Below, piece after piece: positions 1 through 7,870 of a DNA stretch of 64,000 bases; within the stretch, counting starts at the first letter, position 1; each line of letters starts with the position of its first letter. This stretch comes from Nocardioides speluncae (lineage in GTDB: Bacteria > Actinomycetota > Actinomycetes > Propionibacteriales > Nocardioidaceae). The notes below the pieces were generated by a model that saw only the letters and a program-made list of their open reading frames with translations, made no database searches and was not told the origin of the DNA. The translations under genes and the position numbers were made by a program. The stretch is taken from contig NZ_QEOO01000016.1 in the NCBI RefSeq assembly GCF_003121585.1, positions 1-64,000 on the forward strand, in the 5' to 3' direction.

Positions 1-1
1 C

Positions 2-79
2 GAACTCAACGACAGGCCCCGCAAACGCCTCGACTACGCTCGCCCCTCAGAGGCCATCCAAGACCTCTTGTTGCGTTGA
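2..79 (+). mobile_element. IS30-family transposase, C-terminal fragment
   Basis: The first open frame of the window reads LNDRPRKRLDYARPSEAIQD and ends at TGA 77-79. IS30-family transposases typically end with a segment of the form LNxRPRKxLxxxxPxEA, so this is the last 25 or so residues of such a transposase. The rest lies upstream of the window or is deleted. It is followed after about 30 bp by a strong hairpin (108-155) that may be part of the insertion sequence end. Because only the end is visible, activity cannot be judged. Confidence 0.7.
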
Positions 80-102
80 CCGCCCGAACTCGCCCAAGGT
101 AC

Positions 103-741
103 CTAGTGAAACCGTCCCTCCCCGTCGGAAACATCCAGCGGGGAGGGACAGTTTCGCGTGGGCAATGTGGCCGGGAAGAGCGGGATCAGGCGGTCGACGC
201 ACCAACCCAGGCCGAGTACGACGACGAAGGTGCCGATGCCGAAGGTGGCGCCGCACAGCCAGCCGATCAGCGCTCCGACGACCTGAACCACGGTGTAGCT
301 CCAGCGGAAGGGCACCGGCGGGTCCCAGGCGAGCGCGGCCACCTCGGTCGGGCCGGCACCGAGGTCGGCGGCCAGGTAGCCGGCGACGCCGATCGCGAGC
401 ACTACGAAGGCGAGCGCGAACTCCACCGATCGCGCGGTCCACGACTCCGGCGTCGGCAGCACTGGCAGCAGGGCGCTGACCACGGCACCGACGACGACCG
501 GCTGGGTGATCGTGCCGAGGCCGGGCTTGCGGCCGCGCACCCAGGCCATCGCCACGAGAGCGACGCCGACCACGACATTGACCAGCAGGAACTCCACGTC
601 GCCTGCGAGGGAGAGGCCGTTGATCATCATCGAGTAGCCGTCCGAGCCGAGCCGGGCGTCCAGCAGCAGGGCCACGCCGACGCCGAGGGCCGCACACGAC
701 AAGACGAGCTGGACCACCCGGCGTACGCGCCCGTCATACAC
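103..741 (-). CDS. YczE/YitT-type integral membrane protein
   Basis: A 212-residue hydrophobic protein with about five or six membrane segments and the glycine-rich spacing seen in the YczE/YyaS family (LDARLGSDGYSMM near the N-terminus, LAADLGAGPTEV in the middle). The family is often called a transporter or membrane permease but has no firm substrate. The ATG start at 741 lies inside the end of the marR-like gene (8-nt overlap), so the two are co-translated, and the protein is probably controlled by that regulator. Family-like sequence ends near LIPLFPATLPT. The final 17 residues are encoded by the palindrome at 108-155 and look foreign, so the native C-terminus was probably replaced when the element or IS arrived. 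Confidence 0.75.
   Translation of the reverse strand: MYDGRVRRVVQLVLSCAALGVGVALLLDARLGSDGYSMMINGLSLAGDVEFLLVNVVVGVALVAMAWVRGRKPGLGTITQPVVVGAVVSALLPVLPTPESWTARSVEFALAFVVLAIGVAGYLAADLGAGPTEVAALAWDPPVPFRWSYTVVQVVGALIGWLCGATFGIGTFVVVLGLGWCVDRLIPLFPATLPTRNCPSPLDVSDGEGRFH
108..155. repeat. Long hairpin overlapping the yczE 3' end
   Basis: Arms 108-124 (GAAACCGTCCCTCCCCG) and 139-155 are inverted repeats with one mismatch around a 14-nt loop. The element sits between the transposase fragment and the membrane protein gene on the other strand, whose last 17 or so codons run through it. It could be an IS terminal inverted repeat, a REP-like palindrome or a terminator without a U-tract. The sequence alone does not decide. 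Confidence 0.6.
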
Positions 742-1225
742 CGAGCGTCCGGCCCAACGTCTCGAGGAGGCGGGCGAGGCGGGTGCGCTCGAGGTCGGAC
801 AGACCGGCCAGCAGCCGGTGCTCGTTGGCGATGTGGGCGGTGACCGCGCGGTCGATCAGCTCCACGCCGGCCGGCGTCAGCGTGATCCGGCGGCCGCGCG
901 CGTCCTCCTCGCGGACGCTCCGGGTGACCAGGCCGCGGGCAACCAGGACATCGACCCGCTTGGTGACCGCGCCGGAGGTCAGCATCGTGCTCGCGCCGAG
1001 CTCACCCGGCGTCAGTGAGTACGGCGCGCCCGAGCGTCGCAGCGACGCGAGCACGTCGAAGTCGGTGGTGGTCATGCCGTACTCCTCGAACACCGTCCGC
1101 AGCTCGATAGCGAGCGCGTCCGCGAGCCGGTGCAGCCGGCCGATCACACCGATCGGCGAGGCGTCGAGGTCGGGTCGCTCGCGGGCCCACTGCTCAAGGA
1201 TCCGGGCGACGTGGTCGGGCTCCAT
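734..1225 (-). CDS. MarR-family transcriptional regulator
   Basis: A winged-helix MarR-type repressor of 163 residues. It shows the family pattern: an N-terminal helix, LTPGELGASTMLTSGAVTKR as the helix-turn-helix near residues 65-85, then the wing SVREEDARGRRITLTPAG. The start is set at the ATG at 1225 (MEPDHVARI), which ends just before the AT-rich shared control region. An upstream in-frame ATG at 1324 would run into the divergent gene. It is divergent from the EamA transporter at 1266 and overlaps the YczE gene at its end. Likely role: autorepression and control of both neighbours by a small ligand, inferred from the divergent arrangement and the palindromes between the genes. Confidence 0.85.
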   Translation of the reverse strand: MEPDHVARILEQWARERPDLDASPIGVIGRLHRLADALAIELRTVFEEYGMTTTDFDVLASLRRSGAPYSLTPGELGASTMLTSGAVTKRVDVLVARGLVTRSVREEDARGRRITLTPAGVELIDRAVTAHIANEHRLLAGLSDLERTRLARLLETLGRTLGV

Positions 1226-1230
1226 GACTT

Positions 1231-1275
1231 GGAATATATCTTCCGCGTAAGGGATTATAGTTTCCATGGAAGATA
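1231..1275. promoter_or_regulatory. Divergent control region with MarR-type operators
   Basis: The gap between marR and the transporter is much more AT-rich than its surroundings. It holds TATCTTCC (1237-1244) facing GGAAGATA (1268-1275), the perfect palindrome TTCCATGGAA (1262-1271), and GGAA-6-TTCC (1231-1244). The 1262-1271 palindrome covers the transporter start codon, so a bound regulator would block initiation directly. The transporter has no clear ribosome site, which fits a leaderless transcript. Confidence 0.6.
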
Positions 1276-2201
1276 AACTGCGCGTGACGCTGCTGACGGC
1301 CTTCACGCCGGCCGCGTGGGGCACGACGTACTACGTCACCGCGGAGTTCCTTCCACCTGACCGGCCACTCTTCTCCGGCCTGGTCCGCGCGCTGCCGGTC
1401 GGCCTGGTGATCCTGGCGTTCACCCGCGAGCTCCCTCGCGGCATCTGGTGGCTGCGCGCGCTGGTGCTCGGCATCCTCAACATCGGCGCGTTCTTCACGC
1501 TGATCTTCCTGGCGGCGTACCGGCTGCCCGGCGGCCTCGCCGCCACCCTCACCGCCACCGCCCCGATCCTGATGATGCTGATGGCCTGGGTGCTGATCCG
1601 CGAGAAGCCGCACGCACTGTCGGTGCTCGGCGCCGTGGTCGGCTTCGCCGGGGTCGCACTGCTGGTGCTGCGGGCCGGCTTCGTGGTCGACGCGGTCGGC
1701 GTGCTCGCCTCGTTCGCCGCGATCGCGATGGCCTCGCTCGGCTTCATCCTTGTCAAGCGCTGGACACCGCCGGTCTCGCTGGTCACCTTCACCGGCTGGC
1801 AGCTGGTCGCCGGTGGCCTGGCGCTGCTTCCGGTAGCGCTGATCGTCGAAGGCGCCCCGCCGGCGCTCGACGCCCGCGCGGTCGGCGGCTTCCTGTGGAT
1901 CTGCATCGTCGGCACGGGCCTCGCGTACGTCGTGTGGTTCAACGGGCTCCGGCAGCTCGAGGCCGGCTCGGTCGCGCTCATCGGGCTGCTGAACCCGGTC
2001 GTCGGCACCCTGGTCGGCGTCGTCCTCGCGGGTGAGGCCTTCGGCTGGACGCAGGCCACCGGCATGGCCCTCGTTCTCGGCGGCGTGCTTCTCGGCCAGC
2101 CGGCGGTGCGCGACCGGCTGATGGCCCCAGCGGCCACCCGAGAGGTGCATCACACCCCCGCCCGGCCGCAGCACGAGCTGGTCGGCAGTGCCGCAGACTG
2201 A
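1266..2201 (+). CDS. EamA/RhaT-family (DMT) transporter
   Basis: A 311-residue protein with about ten hydrophobic segments in two repeated halves, the layout of EamA drug/metabolite transporters. The first half contains AAWGTTYYVTAEFLPP after the start and RALPVGLVILAF. The second half contains GFILVKRW and ends with a helix rich in LGGVLLGQP. Such proteins export or import small metabolites across the cytoplasmic membrane; the substrate is not predictable. The ATG at 1266 lies in the operator region and is the only good start. The adjacent MarR regulator suggests induction by a toxic or aromatic compound. Confidence 0.85.
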   Translation: MEDKLRVTLLTAFTPAAWGTTYYVTAEFLPPDRPLFSGLVRALPVGLVILAFTRELPRGIWWLRALVLGILNIGAFFTLIFLAAYRLPGGLAATLTATAPILMMLMAWVLIREKPHALSVLGAVVGFAGVALLVLRAGFVVDAVGVLASFAAIAMASLGFILVKRWTPPVSLVTFTGWQLVAGGLALLPVALIVEGAPPALDARAVGGFLWICIVGTGLAYVVWFNGLRQLEAGSVALIGLLNPVVGTLVGVVLAGEAFGWTQATGMALVLGGVLLGQPAVRDRLMAPAATREVHHTPARPQHELVGSAAD

Positions 2202-2215
2202 AGGGCGTGTCTAGT

Positions 2216-2370
2216 GGTTATGCCCGGAGGTTCTTCGAGGGTCTGAGTGGTCAGGGTGCGTGCAGCGCAAGGCGTCGGAGGGAGGCGGGCCGGTGGCCCG
2301 TCGACCGACGACAACGCAGCGATGTGCGTGCCCTGGCCGCTCATACCCCGATGAACCTCCGGGCATGACC
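2216..2370 (+). repeat. Dispersed structured element, copy A, embracing a start codon
   Basis: About 155 bp folding into one long hairpin. The outer arms are GGTTATGCCCGGAGGTTC (2216-2233) and GAACCTCCGGGCATGACC (2353-2370), followed inward by further pairing (2241-2265 with 2317-2345, many G-U pairs) and an inner GGGCC/GGCCC hairpin near 2287-2300. The core is nearly identical to copy B at 24041-24209, while the outer arms differ in sequence yet remain complementary. The ATG of the downstream MFS gene (2365) lies in the 3' arm. This looks like a structured RNA or a transposable hairpin that places a start codon in a stem. No known family name is claimed. Confidence 0.7.
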
Positions 2371-3573
2371 AATGGCCTGACTGCGACCGAGTTCCGGCTG
2401 AGGGACCTCGCCTTCGCGGCGTACGCGCCGACCGTCGTCAGCACGATCGGGCACGGCGCGGTGATGCCGGTCCTGGCGCTGCGGGCCCGCGAGCTCGGCG
2501 CCGACGTCGGTACGGCGGCGCTCGTGGTCGCGCTGCTCGGAATCGGGATGCTGGTGTCCTCGCTGCCCGCCGGCGCACTGGTGGCGCGGATCGGCGAGCG
2601 GCGCACCTTGATGATCGGCGGCTTCGTCGACGCGGTCGCGATGATCGCCGCTGCCGCCACCGGCTCGGTGCTCGGACTGTCCGTGGCGGTGCTGGTCAGC
2701 GGAGCGACCTGGACCGCATTCCTGCTCGCGCGGCAGGCCTACATGATCGACGCGGTGCCGCCGAGCCATCGCGCCCGGGCGCTGTCGCTGCTCGGCGCCA
2801 GCGCCCGCGTCGGCGTGCTCATCGGGCCGCTGCTCGGTGCCGGCCTGATCCACGTCTACGGTCTGCGCGCGGCGTTCCTGCTGGCCGCGGCGATGTCGGC
2901 GGGCTCGGCGCTGATCGCGATGACCGTCCCGGACCTCGGCGCCGCGAATCGCGCCCATGACGCCGCCAACGGCCGGGCGTCGGTCTGGTCCGTCCTGCGC
3001 GCGCACCGGCGCACGTTCCTGACGCTCGGTATCGCCGTACTGATCCTTGGCGCGGCCCGGTCGGTCCGGGCCAGCCTGCTCCCGCTGTGGGCCGACCACG
3101 TCGGCCTGGCAGCTAGCACCACCTCACTGATCTTCGCGGCGGCCGCCGCGATCGACATCGCGTTCTTCCTCCCGGGCGGCTGGCTGATGGACCACCGCGG
3201 CCGGATGGTGGTGGCGATCCCGGTGGTGCTGTCGGTCGCCGCCGGCGCCTTCCTGATGCCGCTGACGTCGCGCGCCCTGGCCGTCGGCGCGGTCGCCATG
3301 CTGATCGCGGCCGGCAACGGCCTCGGCTCCGGGATTGTGATGACGATCGGCGCCGACACCGCTCCCGAGTCCGGACGCTCCCAGTTCCTGGGTGGCTGGC
3401 GGCTGTGCGGCGACCTCGGCAACACCGGCGGGCCGCTGCTGATCAGCGCCATCGTCACCGCCGCCCCGCTGGCCGCGGCCTGCGTCGCCGTCGGCGTACT
3501 GGCGGTGCTGGGCGCCGCCTGGACCGGCTACTGGACCCACGACCTCGACGTACGCCGAGCGAAGGCCGGCTGA
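2365..3573 (+). CDS. MFS transporter
   Basis: A 402-residue major facilitator protein with twelve predicted membrane segments. After the first helix it has the loop VARIGERRTLMIGG (motif A-like), and the middle loop after helix six is short and polar. The second half repeats the pattern with PGGWLMDHRGRM. Substrate unknown; the DHA1-like layout suggests efflux. The start at 2365 (MTNGLTATEF) was chosen because the frame upstream is inside the structured element and is not protein-like. A five-codon frame starting at ATG 2351 overlaps this start as ATGA, so reinitiation is possible. Translation may be governed by the hairpin that contains the start codon. Confidence 0.85.
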   Translation: MTNGLTATEFRLRDLAFAAYAPTVVSTIGHGAVMPVLALRARELGADVGTAALVVALLGIGMLVSSLPAGALVARIGERRTLMIGGFVDAVAMIAAAATGSVLGLSVAVLVSGATWTAFLLARQAYMIDAVPPSHRARALSLLGASARVGVLIGPLLGAGLIHVYGLRAAFLLAAAMSAGSALIAMTVPDLGAANRAHDAANGRASVWSVLRAHRRTFLTLGIAVLILGAARSVRASLLPLWADHVGLAASTTSLIFAAAAAIDIAFFLPGGWLMDHRGRMVVAIPVVLSVAAGAFLMPLTSRALAVGAVAMLIAAGNGLGSGIVMTIGADTAPESGRSQFLGGWRLCGDLGNTGGPLLISAIVTAAPLAAACVAVGVLAVLGAAWTGYWTHDLDVRRAKAG

Positions 3574-3666
3574 TTCTGGACGATCCTGCTCCTGCTCACG
3601 TCGCACAGGACCTGAACGTTCAGAACGAGCGAGTCTGTGGATGAGGCGAGCGACGAGCGCCCAGAT

Positions 3667-3682
3667 TCGGCAACATTGCCGA
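3667..3682. promoter_or_regulatory. 16-bp palindrome just before the AbiEi-like gene
   Basis: TCGGCAACATTGCCGA is a perfect inverted repeat (7-bp arms) ending one base before the ATG at 3684. A second palindrome, CTGAACGTTCAG, lies at 3612-3623. A site touching the start codon would suit a self-repressing antitoxin-like protein or a leaderless transcript. Confidence 0.5.
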
Positions 3683-3683
3683 C

Positions 3684-4193
3684 ATGGGGGAACACAAGTG
3701 GGCTCGCGTGTGCCGACCGCCCAAGGGGTTGGTCAGGCCAGTGCGGGCCGACCCGACCGGAGTCGCCGGCCCCACGCCTGGAGCGGCACGCGGCAAACAC
3801 TGGCGTCGGACCTCGCACGGTTGGTTTGTACCGGCTGACACTTCGCTCGAGTTACCGGAGCAGCGCATCCTCGAACAGTCGGTGCGACTGCCGGCCGGAG
3901 GCGCAGTGACCGGCTGGGCCGCATGTCGCTTGCATGGTGCGGGCCTCATCGACGGCCTCGCACCGGATGGGCGGACCCGTCACCCGGTTGGCCTCGCGCT
4001 CGGGGGTGCCGACCGGAGAATCCGGTCGGACCGAGCGGTCCGGTTGAGCTTCGAACAATTACCCGCGAGCGAGGTGATGACCCGCCAGCGTGTCCGAGTG
4101 ATGATCCCGCTGCGGGCAGCCTTCGAGGTGGACATGATGGGCGCAGCGGAACTGGTCACGCTTGATGACGTACGGCGCGCGAAGCCGGGCTGA
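3684..4193 (+). CDS. AbiEi-antitoxin-like protein, probably truncated
   Basis: A 169-residue soluble protein. The N-terminal part (KWARVCRPPKGLVRPVR...WRRTSHGWFVPAD) and the block RILEQSVRLPAGGAVTGWAA resemble a common actinobacterial family related to the AbiEi antitoxin and DUF559-type nuclease-fold proteins. Members of that family are usually nearly twice as long and end in a nuclease-like domain. Here the match stops after the IRSDRAVRLSFEQL region and the end (VTLDDVRRAKPG) is unlike the family, so the C-terminal half seems lost. No partner toxin gene is visible. A remnant is the most likely reading, though the short protein may still be made. Confidence 0.5.
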   Translation: MGEHKWARVCRPPKGLVRPVRADPTGVAGPTPGAARGKHWRRTSHGWFVPADTSLELPEQRILEQSVRLPAGGAVTGWAACRLHGAGLIDGLAPDGRTRHPVGLALGGADRRIRSDRAVRLSFEQLPASEVMTRQRVRVMIPLRAAFEVDMMGAAELVTLDDVRRAKPG

Positions 4194-4259
4194 CTCATCG
4201 CTGTAGCGGAGACCCCCAAAGGCCGGCGCTGGTTGGATGCCGCCCCACGTCTGGCTCGG

Positions 4260-4703
4260 CTAGGAGCACGTGCTGGGGAAGGGCCACTTGACCGTCCACG
4301 CGGAGTCCGGACCAAAGATTGGACTGGGGGGAGAGTTGTGACCGGCAGCCCAGACACAGGTATGGCCGGTTTTTGCTGGGCCCGCGTAGTAGGAGAACTT
4401 TCCTTGATCCACCTGACTCGCCTGATCGCTGTGGTACTTCCCGATCGCGGCTCCCACCCAGGTCGGCGTTCCAATGTGTCGCGTCTTGATGGTCACGACA
4501 CATTTCCAACCGTTGGACGGATTGCGCCGCACGTAGGTTGTCGCCACGTCACTGATGACGAAACTGCCTAGCGCTTGGGTGTAGGCAGAGCCGCAGACCT
4601 CTTGAGGGGTGTACGGGTTTGCGGCAAACGTTGCGGGCGCTGGCAACAGCACAGCGACAACGAGGGCGACAGCGGACGCCAGGACGGTAAGGAATCGGCG
4701 CAT
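4260..4703 (-). CDS. Small secreted protein
   Basis: A 147-residue protein beginning MRRFLTVLASAVALVVAVLL with an AFA-like cleavage site, so it is exported by Sec. The mature part (NPYTPQEVCGSAY...) has four cysteines that could form two disulfides and many aromatic residues. No catalytic motif is seen. It resembles small secreted proteins of unknown function found in streptomycetes and relatives. The start at 4703 is supported by AGGAGATCC just upstream. It lies 38 bp downstream of the membrane-anchored gene on the same strand and is probably co-transcribed with it. Confidence 0.7.
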   Translation of the reverse strand: MRRFLTVLASAVALVVAVLLPAPATFAANPYTPQEVCGSAYTQALGSFVISDVATTYVRRNPSNGWKCVVTIKTRHIGTPTWVGAAIGKYHSDQASQVDQGKFSYYAGPAKTGHTCVWAAGHNSPPSPIFGPDSAWTVKWPFPSTCS

Positions 4704-4741
4704 CGGATCTCCTAAGCCCGGCGACTTTGACGTAGATTGCC

Positions 4742-5320
4742 TCAACCGACTCGGACTCGCACCGAGTTGGAAGCCAGGCCCGTGTCAGTATCGACGACCC
4801 GGAAGACGTTGATTCCAGGATGGCTGGTCTGGATGACGGTGGTGAAGATTCCACCGCTGACATTCACTGTGACCGAGTAGAAGTCCTCCCAGGCTTTGCC
4901 TTCCTGGCGCTGGACCTGGAGGATCGCGCCCTCGCCCTTCTGATAGATGCCGGTAAGGTCAAGGCGCTCCATCGGGCCGATCTGTGTCGCGCCCGCAGAC
5001 AGCGCGATCTCGGGCTTGGCCGGCTTGGTCGGCGAGGTCTCCTCCTCAGGAGTCTCCTCGTCGTCACCCTCGTCGGCCGTCTCCTCCTCGCCGGCCGGGA
5101 GTGTGACGAGCGGGTCGTCGCCAGACTTGGTGGGCTTCGGGTCGGGGAGGTAGAGCGACTGCTGTCCCGTGGAGTCGTCGGAGGCCGAGCTGTCGCCACC
5201 GACACCGACGAACTGGGTGCCGGCCAGCACCACCAGTCCGGCGACCAGTCCGACCACCAGCCCGACACCGACCAGCGCCAGCAGACCAGTCAGAACTGGC
5301 TTGTCCTCTTCCACCGACAC
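4742..5320 (-). CDS. Membrane-anchored protein with acidic linker
   Basis: A 192-residue protein with one N-terminal membrane helix (LTGLLALVGVGLVVGLVAGL). A long acidic, Pro/Thr-rich linker (EEETADEGDDEETPEEE region) follows, then a C-terminal beta-rich domain of about 85 residues with the look of an Ig-like or SH3-like fold (ILQVQRQEGKAWEDFYSVTV). It would display that domain outside the membrane. GTG 5320 was chosen because GGAAGGGA lies seven bases upstream; GTG 5314 is possible. It heads a two-gene unit with the secreted protein at 4260. Function unknown. Confidence 0.65.
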   Translation of the reverse strand: MSVEEDKPVLTGLLALVGVGLVVGLVAGLVVLAGTQFVGVGGDSSASDDSTGQQSLYLPDPKPTKSGDDPLVTLPAGEEETADEGDDEETPEEETSPTKPAKPEIALSAGATQIGPMERLDLTGIYQKGEGAILQVQRQEGKAWEDFYSVTVNVSGGIFTTVIQTSHPGINVFRVVDTDTGLASNSVRVRVG

Positions 5321-5386
5321 CGAGCGGTCCCTTCCGTCGCACTGCACCCGCGCACATTGTTGCAAAGGGCTGGAAAGCGAAGGTAC

Positions 5387-5806
5387 TCAGAACCCTTTGG
5401 TCCACACGTTCTCGTCGACCAGCTTGGCCGAGCGCCAGCCGTCCGGCGTACGCACGAGATCGTGATGGTAGTAGCCGCCGACCTCGAGCAGCGTCTCGGT
5501 GCCGTCGGGAGCGCGCGCCACCATCGGGTTGGTGAAGTACGCCGTGGCGCGGGCCCGGTCGCCGTCCAGCTCGATCGCGACCTGGCCGACCAGGTGCTGC
5601 CAGCGCTCGAAGCCGGCCAGGTTGGCGATGAACGGCTTGGCCTCGGCGAGGTCGCCGGCCGGCCCGCCGACCGAGCTGTAGTCGAGTACGGCGTCCTCGG
5701 TGAACAGCGCGTCGAGGTCGTCCCAGCGCGAGGTGTCGATGGCGCGGGTGTAGCGGGTGATCAGGTCGGCGATCTCGTACCGGTCGCTGAGCTCCTGGTG
5801 GTCCAT
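5387..5806 (-). CDS. SnoaL/NTF2-like domain protein
   Basis: A 139-residue alpha/beta cone-fold protein of the SnoaL-like group: RYEIADLITRYTRAIDTSRW leads into LFTEDAVLDYSSVGG, and the end is DGWRSAKLVDENVW. These domains act as small isomerases, cyclases, hydratases or dioxygenase subunits, or as binding proteins; many in actinobacteria sit near steroid and aromatic catabolism genes. It is divergent from the LLM oxidoreductase operon at 5853, with only 46 bp between the starts, so the two probably share a control region and a pathway. The ATG at 5806 (MDHQEL) fits the family start better than 5836. Confidence 0.8.
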   Translation of the reverse strand: MDHQELSDRYEIADLITRYTRAIDTSRWDDLDALFTEDAVLDYSSVGGPAGDLAEAKPFIANLAGFERWQHLVGQVAIELDGDRARATAYFTNPMVARAPDGTETLLEVGGYYHHDLVRTPDGWRSAKLVDENVWTKGF

Positions 5807-5852
5807 GACTGTCAGCCTTCCACAAAACTGAAACACGTTCTAGGCTGGCGGA

Positions 5853-6731
5853 ATGCGGTTCACCTACGCCGAGGCGATGACCCAGGCCAGCTACTACGCG
5901 CCGCTCGCGCAGGCGGCGGAGGCGGCCGGCTACACCTCGATGACCGTCGCCGACTCGCTGATCTACCCAGCGGACTCGGACGCGCGCTATCCGTACACCG
6001 ACAAGGGCGACCGGGAGTTCCTGGAGGGCAAGGAGTTCATCGAGACGCTGGTGATGTGCTCCTACCTCGCCGGCGTCACGTCCACGCTGCGCTTCACGCC
6101 GTTCGTGCTGAAACTGCCGGTACGGCCGCCGGTGCTGGTCGCCAAGCAGGCCGCATCGATCGCGCACCTGTCCGGCAACCGGCTCGGCCTGGGCATCGGC
6201 CTCTCGCCGTGGCCGGAGGACTTCGCGGCGATGGGGGTGCCGTGGGCCAAGCGCGGCAAGCGGATGGACGAGTGCATCGACATCCTGCGCGGGCTGTGGA
6301 CCGGCGACTACTTCGAGTACGACGGCGAGTTCTACCAGGTGCCGCCGCTCAAGATCTGCCCCGCGCCGTCCGAGAACCTGCCGCTGCTGGTCGGCGGCCA
6401 CGCGGACGCGGCCCTGCGCCGCGCCGTACTCAAGGGTGACGGGTGGATGCACGGCGGCGGCCCCCACGAGGACCTCGACGACCTGCTCACCCGGCTGGCC
6501 GCGATCCGGCGTCAAGAGGGAGTCGAGGGCGACGCATCGTTTGAGGTGCACGTGATCTCGTTCGACGCGTATGACGCCGACGGGATCAAGCGGCTGGAGG
6601 ACAAGGGCGTCACCGACTGCATCGTGGGCTTCCGCGACCCGTACATCGTCGGCCCGGACCAGGAGCCGCTGGAGAAGAAGATCCGGCACCTGGAGAAGTA
6701 CGCCGAGAACGTGATCGCCAAGGTCTCATGA
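5853..6731 (+). CDS. LLM-class F420-dependent oxidoreductase
   Basis: A 292-residue TIM-barrel luciferase-like protein. It has the N-terminal strand MRFTYAEAMTQASYYAPLAQ, the segment VLVAKQAASIAHLSGNRLGL with G-I-G-L following, then RMDECIDILRGLWTG and PLLVGGHADAALRRA, all typical of the F420-dependent branch (TIGR03619-like). It would transfer hydride between F420H2 and an organic substrate. The stop overlaps the next gene's start (ATGA), the first of three coupled genes. Together with DUF1214 and a sulfotransferase it may act on a lipid or steroid-like substrate; that is inference. Confidence 0.85.
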   Translation: MRFTYAEAMTQASYYAPLAQAAEAAGYTSMTVADSLIYPADSDARYPYTDKGDREFLEGKEFIETLVMCSYLAGVTSTLRFTPFVLKLPVRPPVLVAKQAASIAHLSGNRLGLGIGLSPWPEDFAAMGVPWAKRGKRMDECIDILRGLWTGDYFEYDGEFYQVPPLKICPAPSENLPLLVGGHADAALRRAVLKGDGWMHGGGPHEDLDDLLTRLAAIRRQEGVEGDASFEVHVISFDAYDADGIKRLEDKGVTDCIVGFRDPYIVGPDQEPLEKKIRHLEKYAENVIAKVS

Positions 6732-7870
6732 CCGACGACAGCCTCACCGCGCCGTTCCAGGCGGCCATCGCCCGGGCCGAGGAGCTGATTGCGGGCGCGC
6801 CGTTCATCCGCACCGAGCAGGACCTGCTCGAGGGCTACGACTACCTCGCCGGCCGGATCCGGGCGTCGCTGCAGATGGCGTTCGACCATGACCTGGACCG
6901 GCCGCTGTTCATCAACACCACCCACCAGTTCTCGCGGCAGGGGCTCGACAACCCGGACACGCTGTACTTCCACTGCTACCTCACCGACGACGTGGAGTAC
7001 GTCGTCCGCGGGCGCCGCGGCAGCACCGCCGACCTGAGCTTCCAAGTGATGGGTGGTGGCTATACGCCGGAAGGGGTGCCGCCGTCGCTGGCGGCCTTCG
7101 ACGACCGCGAGCTCGACATCGCCTCCGATGGGACCTTTGAGCTGCAGCTGGGGCCGTTCGAGGGAGCCAAGACGCTGATCGTGCGCGAGGTCTACAACGA
7201 CTGGGAGACCGAGGAGCGCGGCACCCTGTGGGTGGAGCGGGCCGACCGGGCCGGCGTACCGGCGAAGCCGCTGACCAGGCAGCGGCTGGCCCAGCGCTAC
7301 GAGGTCGCCGGCAAGCTGCTGACCGGCTCCGTCGAGACTTGGCTGGCGTTCCCGCACTTCTTCTACCTGAAGGAGCCGGTCAACACGCTGACCGCGCCAG
7401 CGTCGACACCGGGCGGCCTGTCCTCGCAGTTCTCCTCGATCGGCCACTACGAGCTGGCCGAGGACGAGGCGATGATCGTGACCGTCCCGGTCTGCGACGA
7501 CTGCTCCTACCAGGGGATGCAGATCGGGTCGGACTGGTACATCTCCACCGACTACGAGTCGCACCAGACCTCGCTGACCAAGGCCCAGGCGGCCGTCGAT
7601 CCCGACGGTCAGCTGCGGTTCGTGATCTCCGAGGCCAACCCCGGCGTGGCCAACTGGCTGGAGACGCTCGGCCACCGGACCGGGCCGATCATGCTGCGCT
7701 GGCAGCGGCTGACCCGCGACCTCGGCGCCGCGGACGGGCCGACGGTGGAGGTGGTGCGGTTCGCCGACCTGCCGTCGAAGCTGCCGCACTACACCCCGAT
7801 CACCGACGACGAGTACGCCGTACGGATCGCCGCCAGGCAGCGGGCGGTGGCGCGGAGGATGCTGTCGTGA
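6728..7870 (+). CDS. DUF1214-type protein
   Basis: A 380-residue soluble protein with no signal peptide. The region around residues 75-160 (FHCYLTDDVEYVVRGRRGS, LGPFEGAKTLIVREVYNDW) and the C-terminal part (SDWYISTDYESHQTSLTKAQ, SEANPGVANWLETLGH) match the pattern of DUF1214/DUF1254-related proteins. These occur near sulfotransferases and oxidoreductases in actinobacteria and have no proven activity. It overlaps the genes on both sides (ATGA before, GTGA after), so it is a fixed member of this operon. Function unknown. Confidence 0.65.
   Translation: MTDDSLTAPFQAAIARAEELIAGAPFIRTEQDLLEGYDYLAGRIRASLQMAFDHDLDRPLFINTTHQFSRQGLDNPDTLYFHCYLTDDVEYVVRGRRGSTADLSFQVMGGGYTPEGVPPSLAAFDDRELDIASDGTFELQLGPFEGAKTLIVREVYNDWETEERGTLWVERADRAGVPAKPLTRQRLAQRYEVAGKLLTGSVETWLAFPHFFYLKEPVNTLTAPASTPGGLSSQFSSIGHYELAEDEAMIVTVPVCDDCSYQGMQIGSDWYISTDYESHQTSLTKAQAAVDPDGQLRFVISEANPGVANWLETLGHRTGPIMLRWQRLTRDLGAADGPTVEVVRFADLPSKLPHYTPITDDEYAVRIAARQRAVARRMLS

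Noticed and set aside
1194..2174. Long reading frames antisense to the EamA transporter, and similar long frames opposite most genes
   Set aside because: High GC leaves alternative frames open. Their proteins are Arg/Gly/Asp/His-rich with no motifs, while the opposite strand carries recognisable families.
2351..2368. Five-codon frame ATGAACCTCCGGGCATGA as a leader peptide gene
   Set aside because: It overlaps the MFS start as ATGA, but copy B of the element has no equivalent, so a coding role is not supported.
4820..6439. A 539-codon plus-strand frame across 4.8-6.4 kb
   Set aside because: It is a shadow of the anchored protein, the SnoaL-like gene and the LLM oxidoreductase; the sequence is low complexity.
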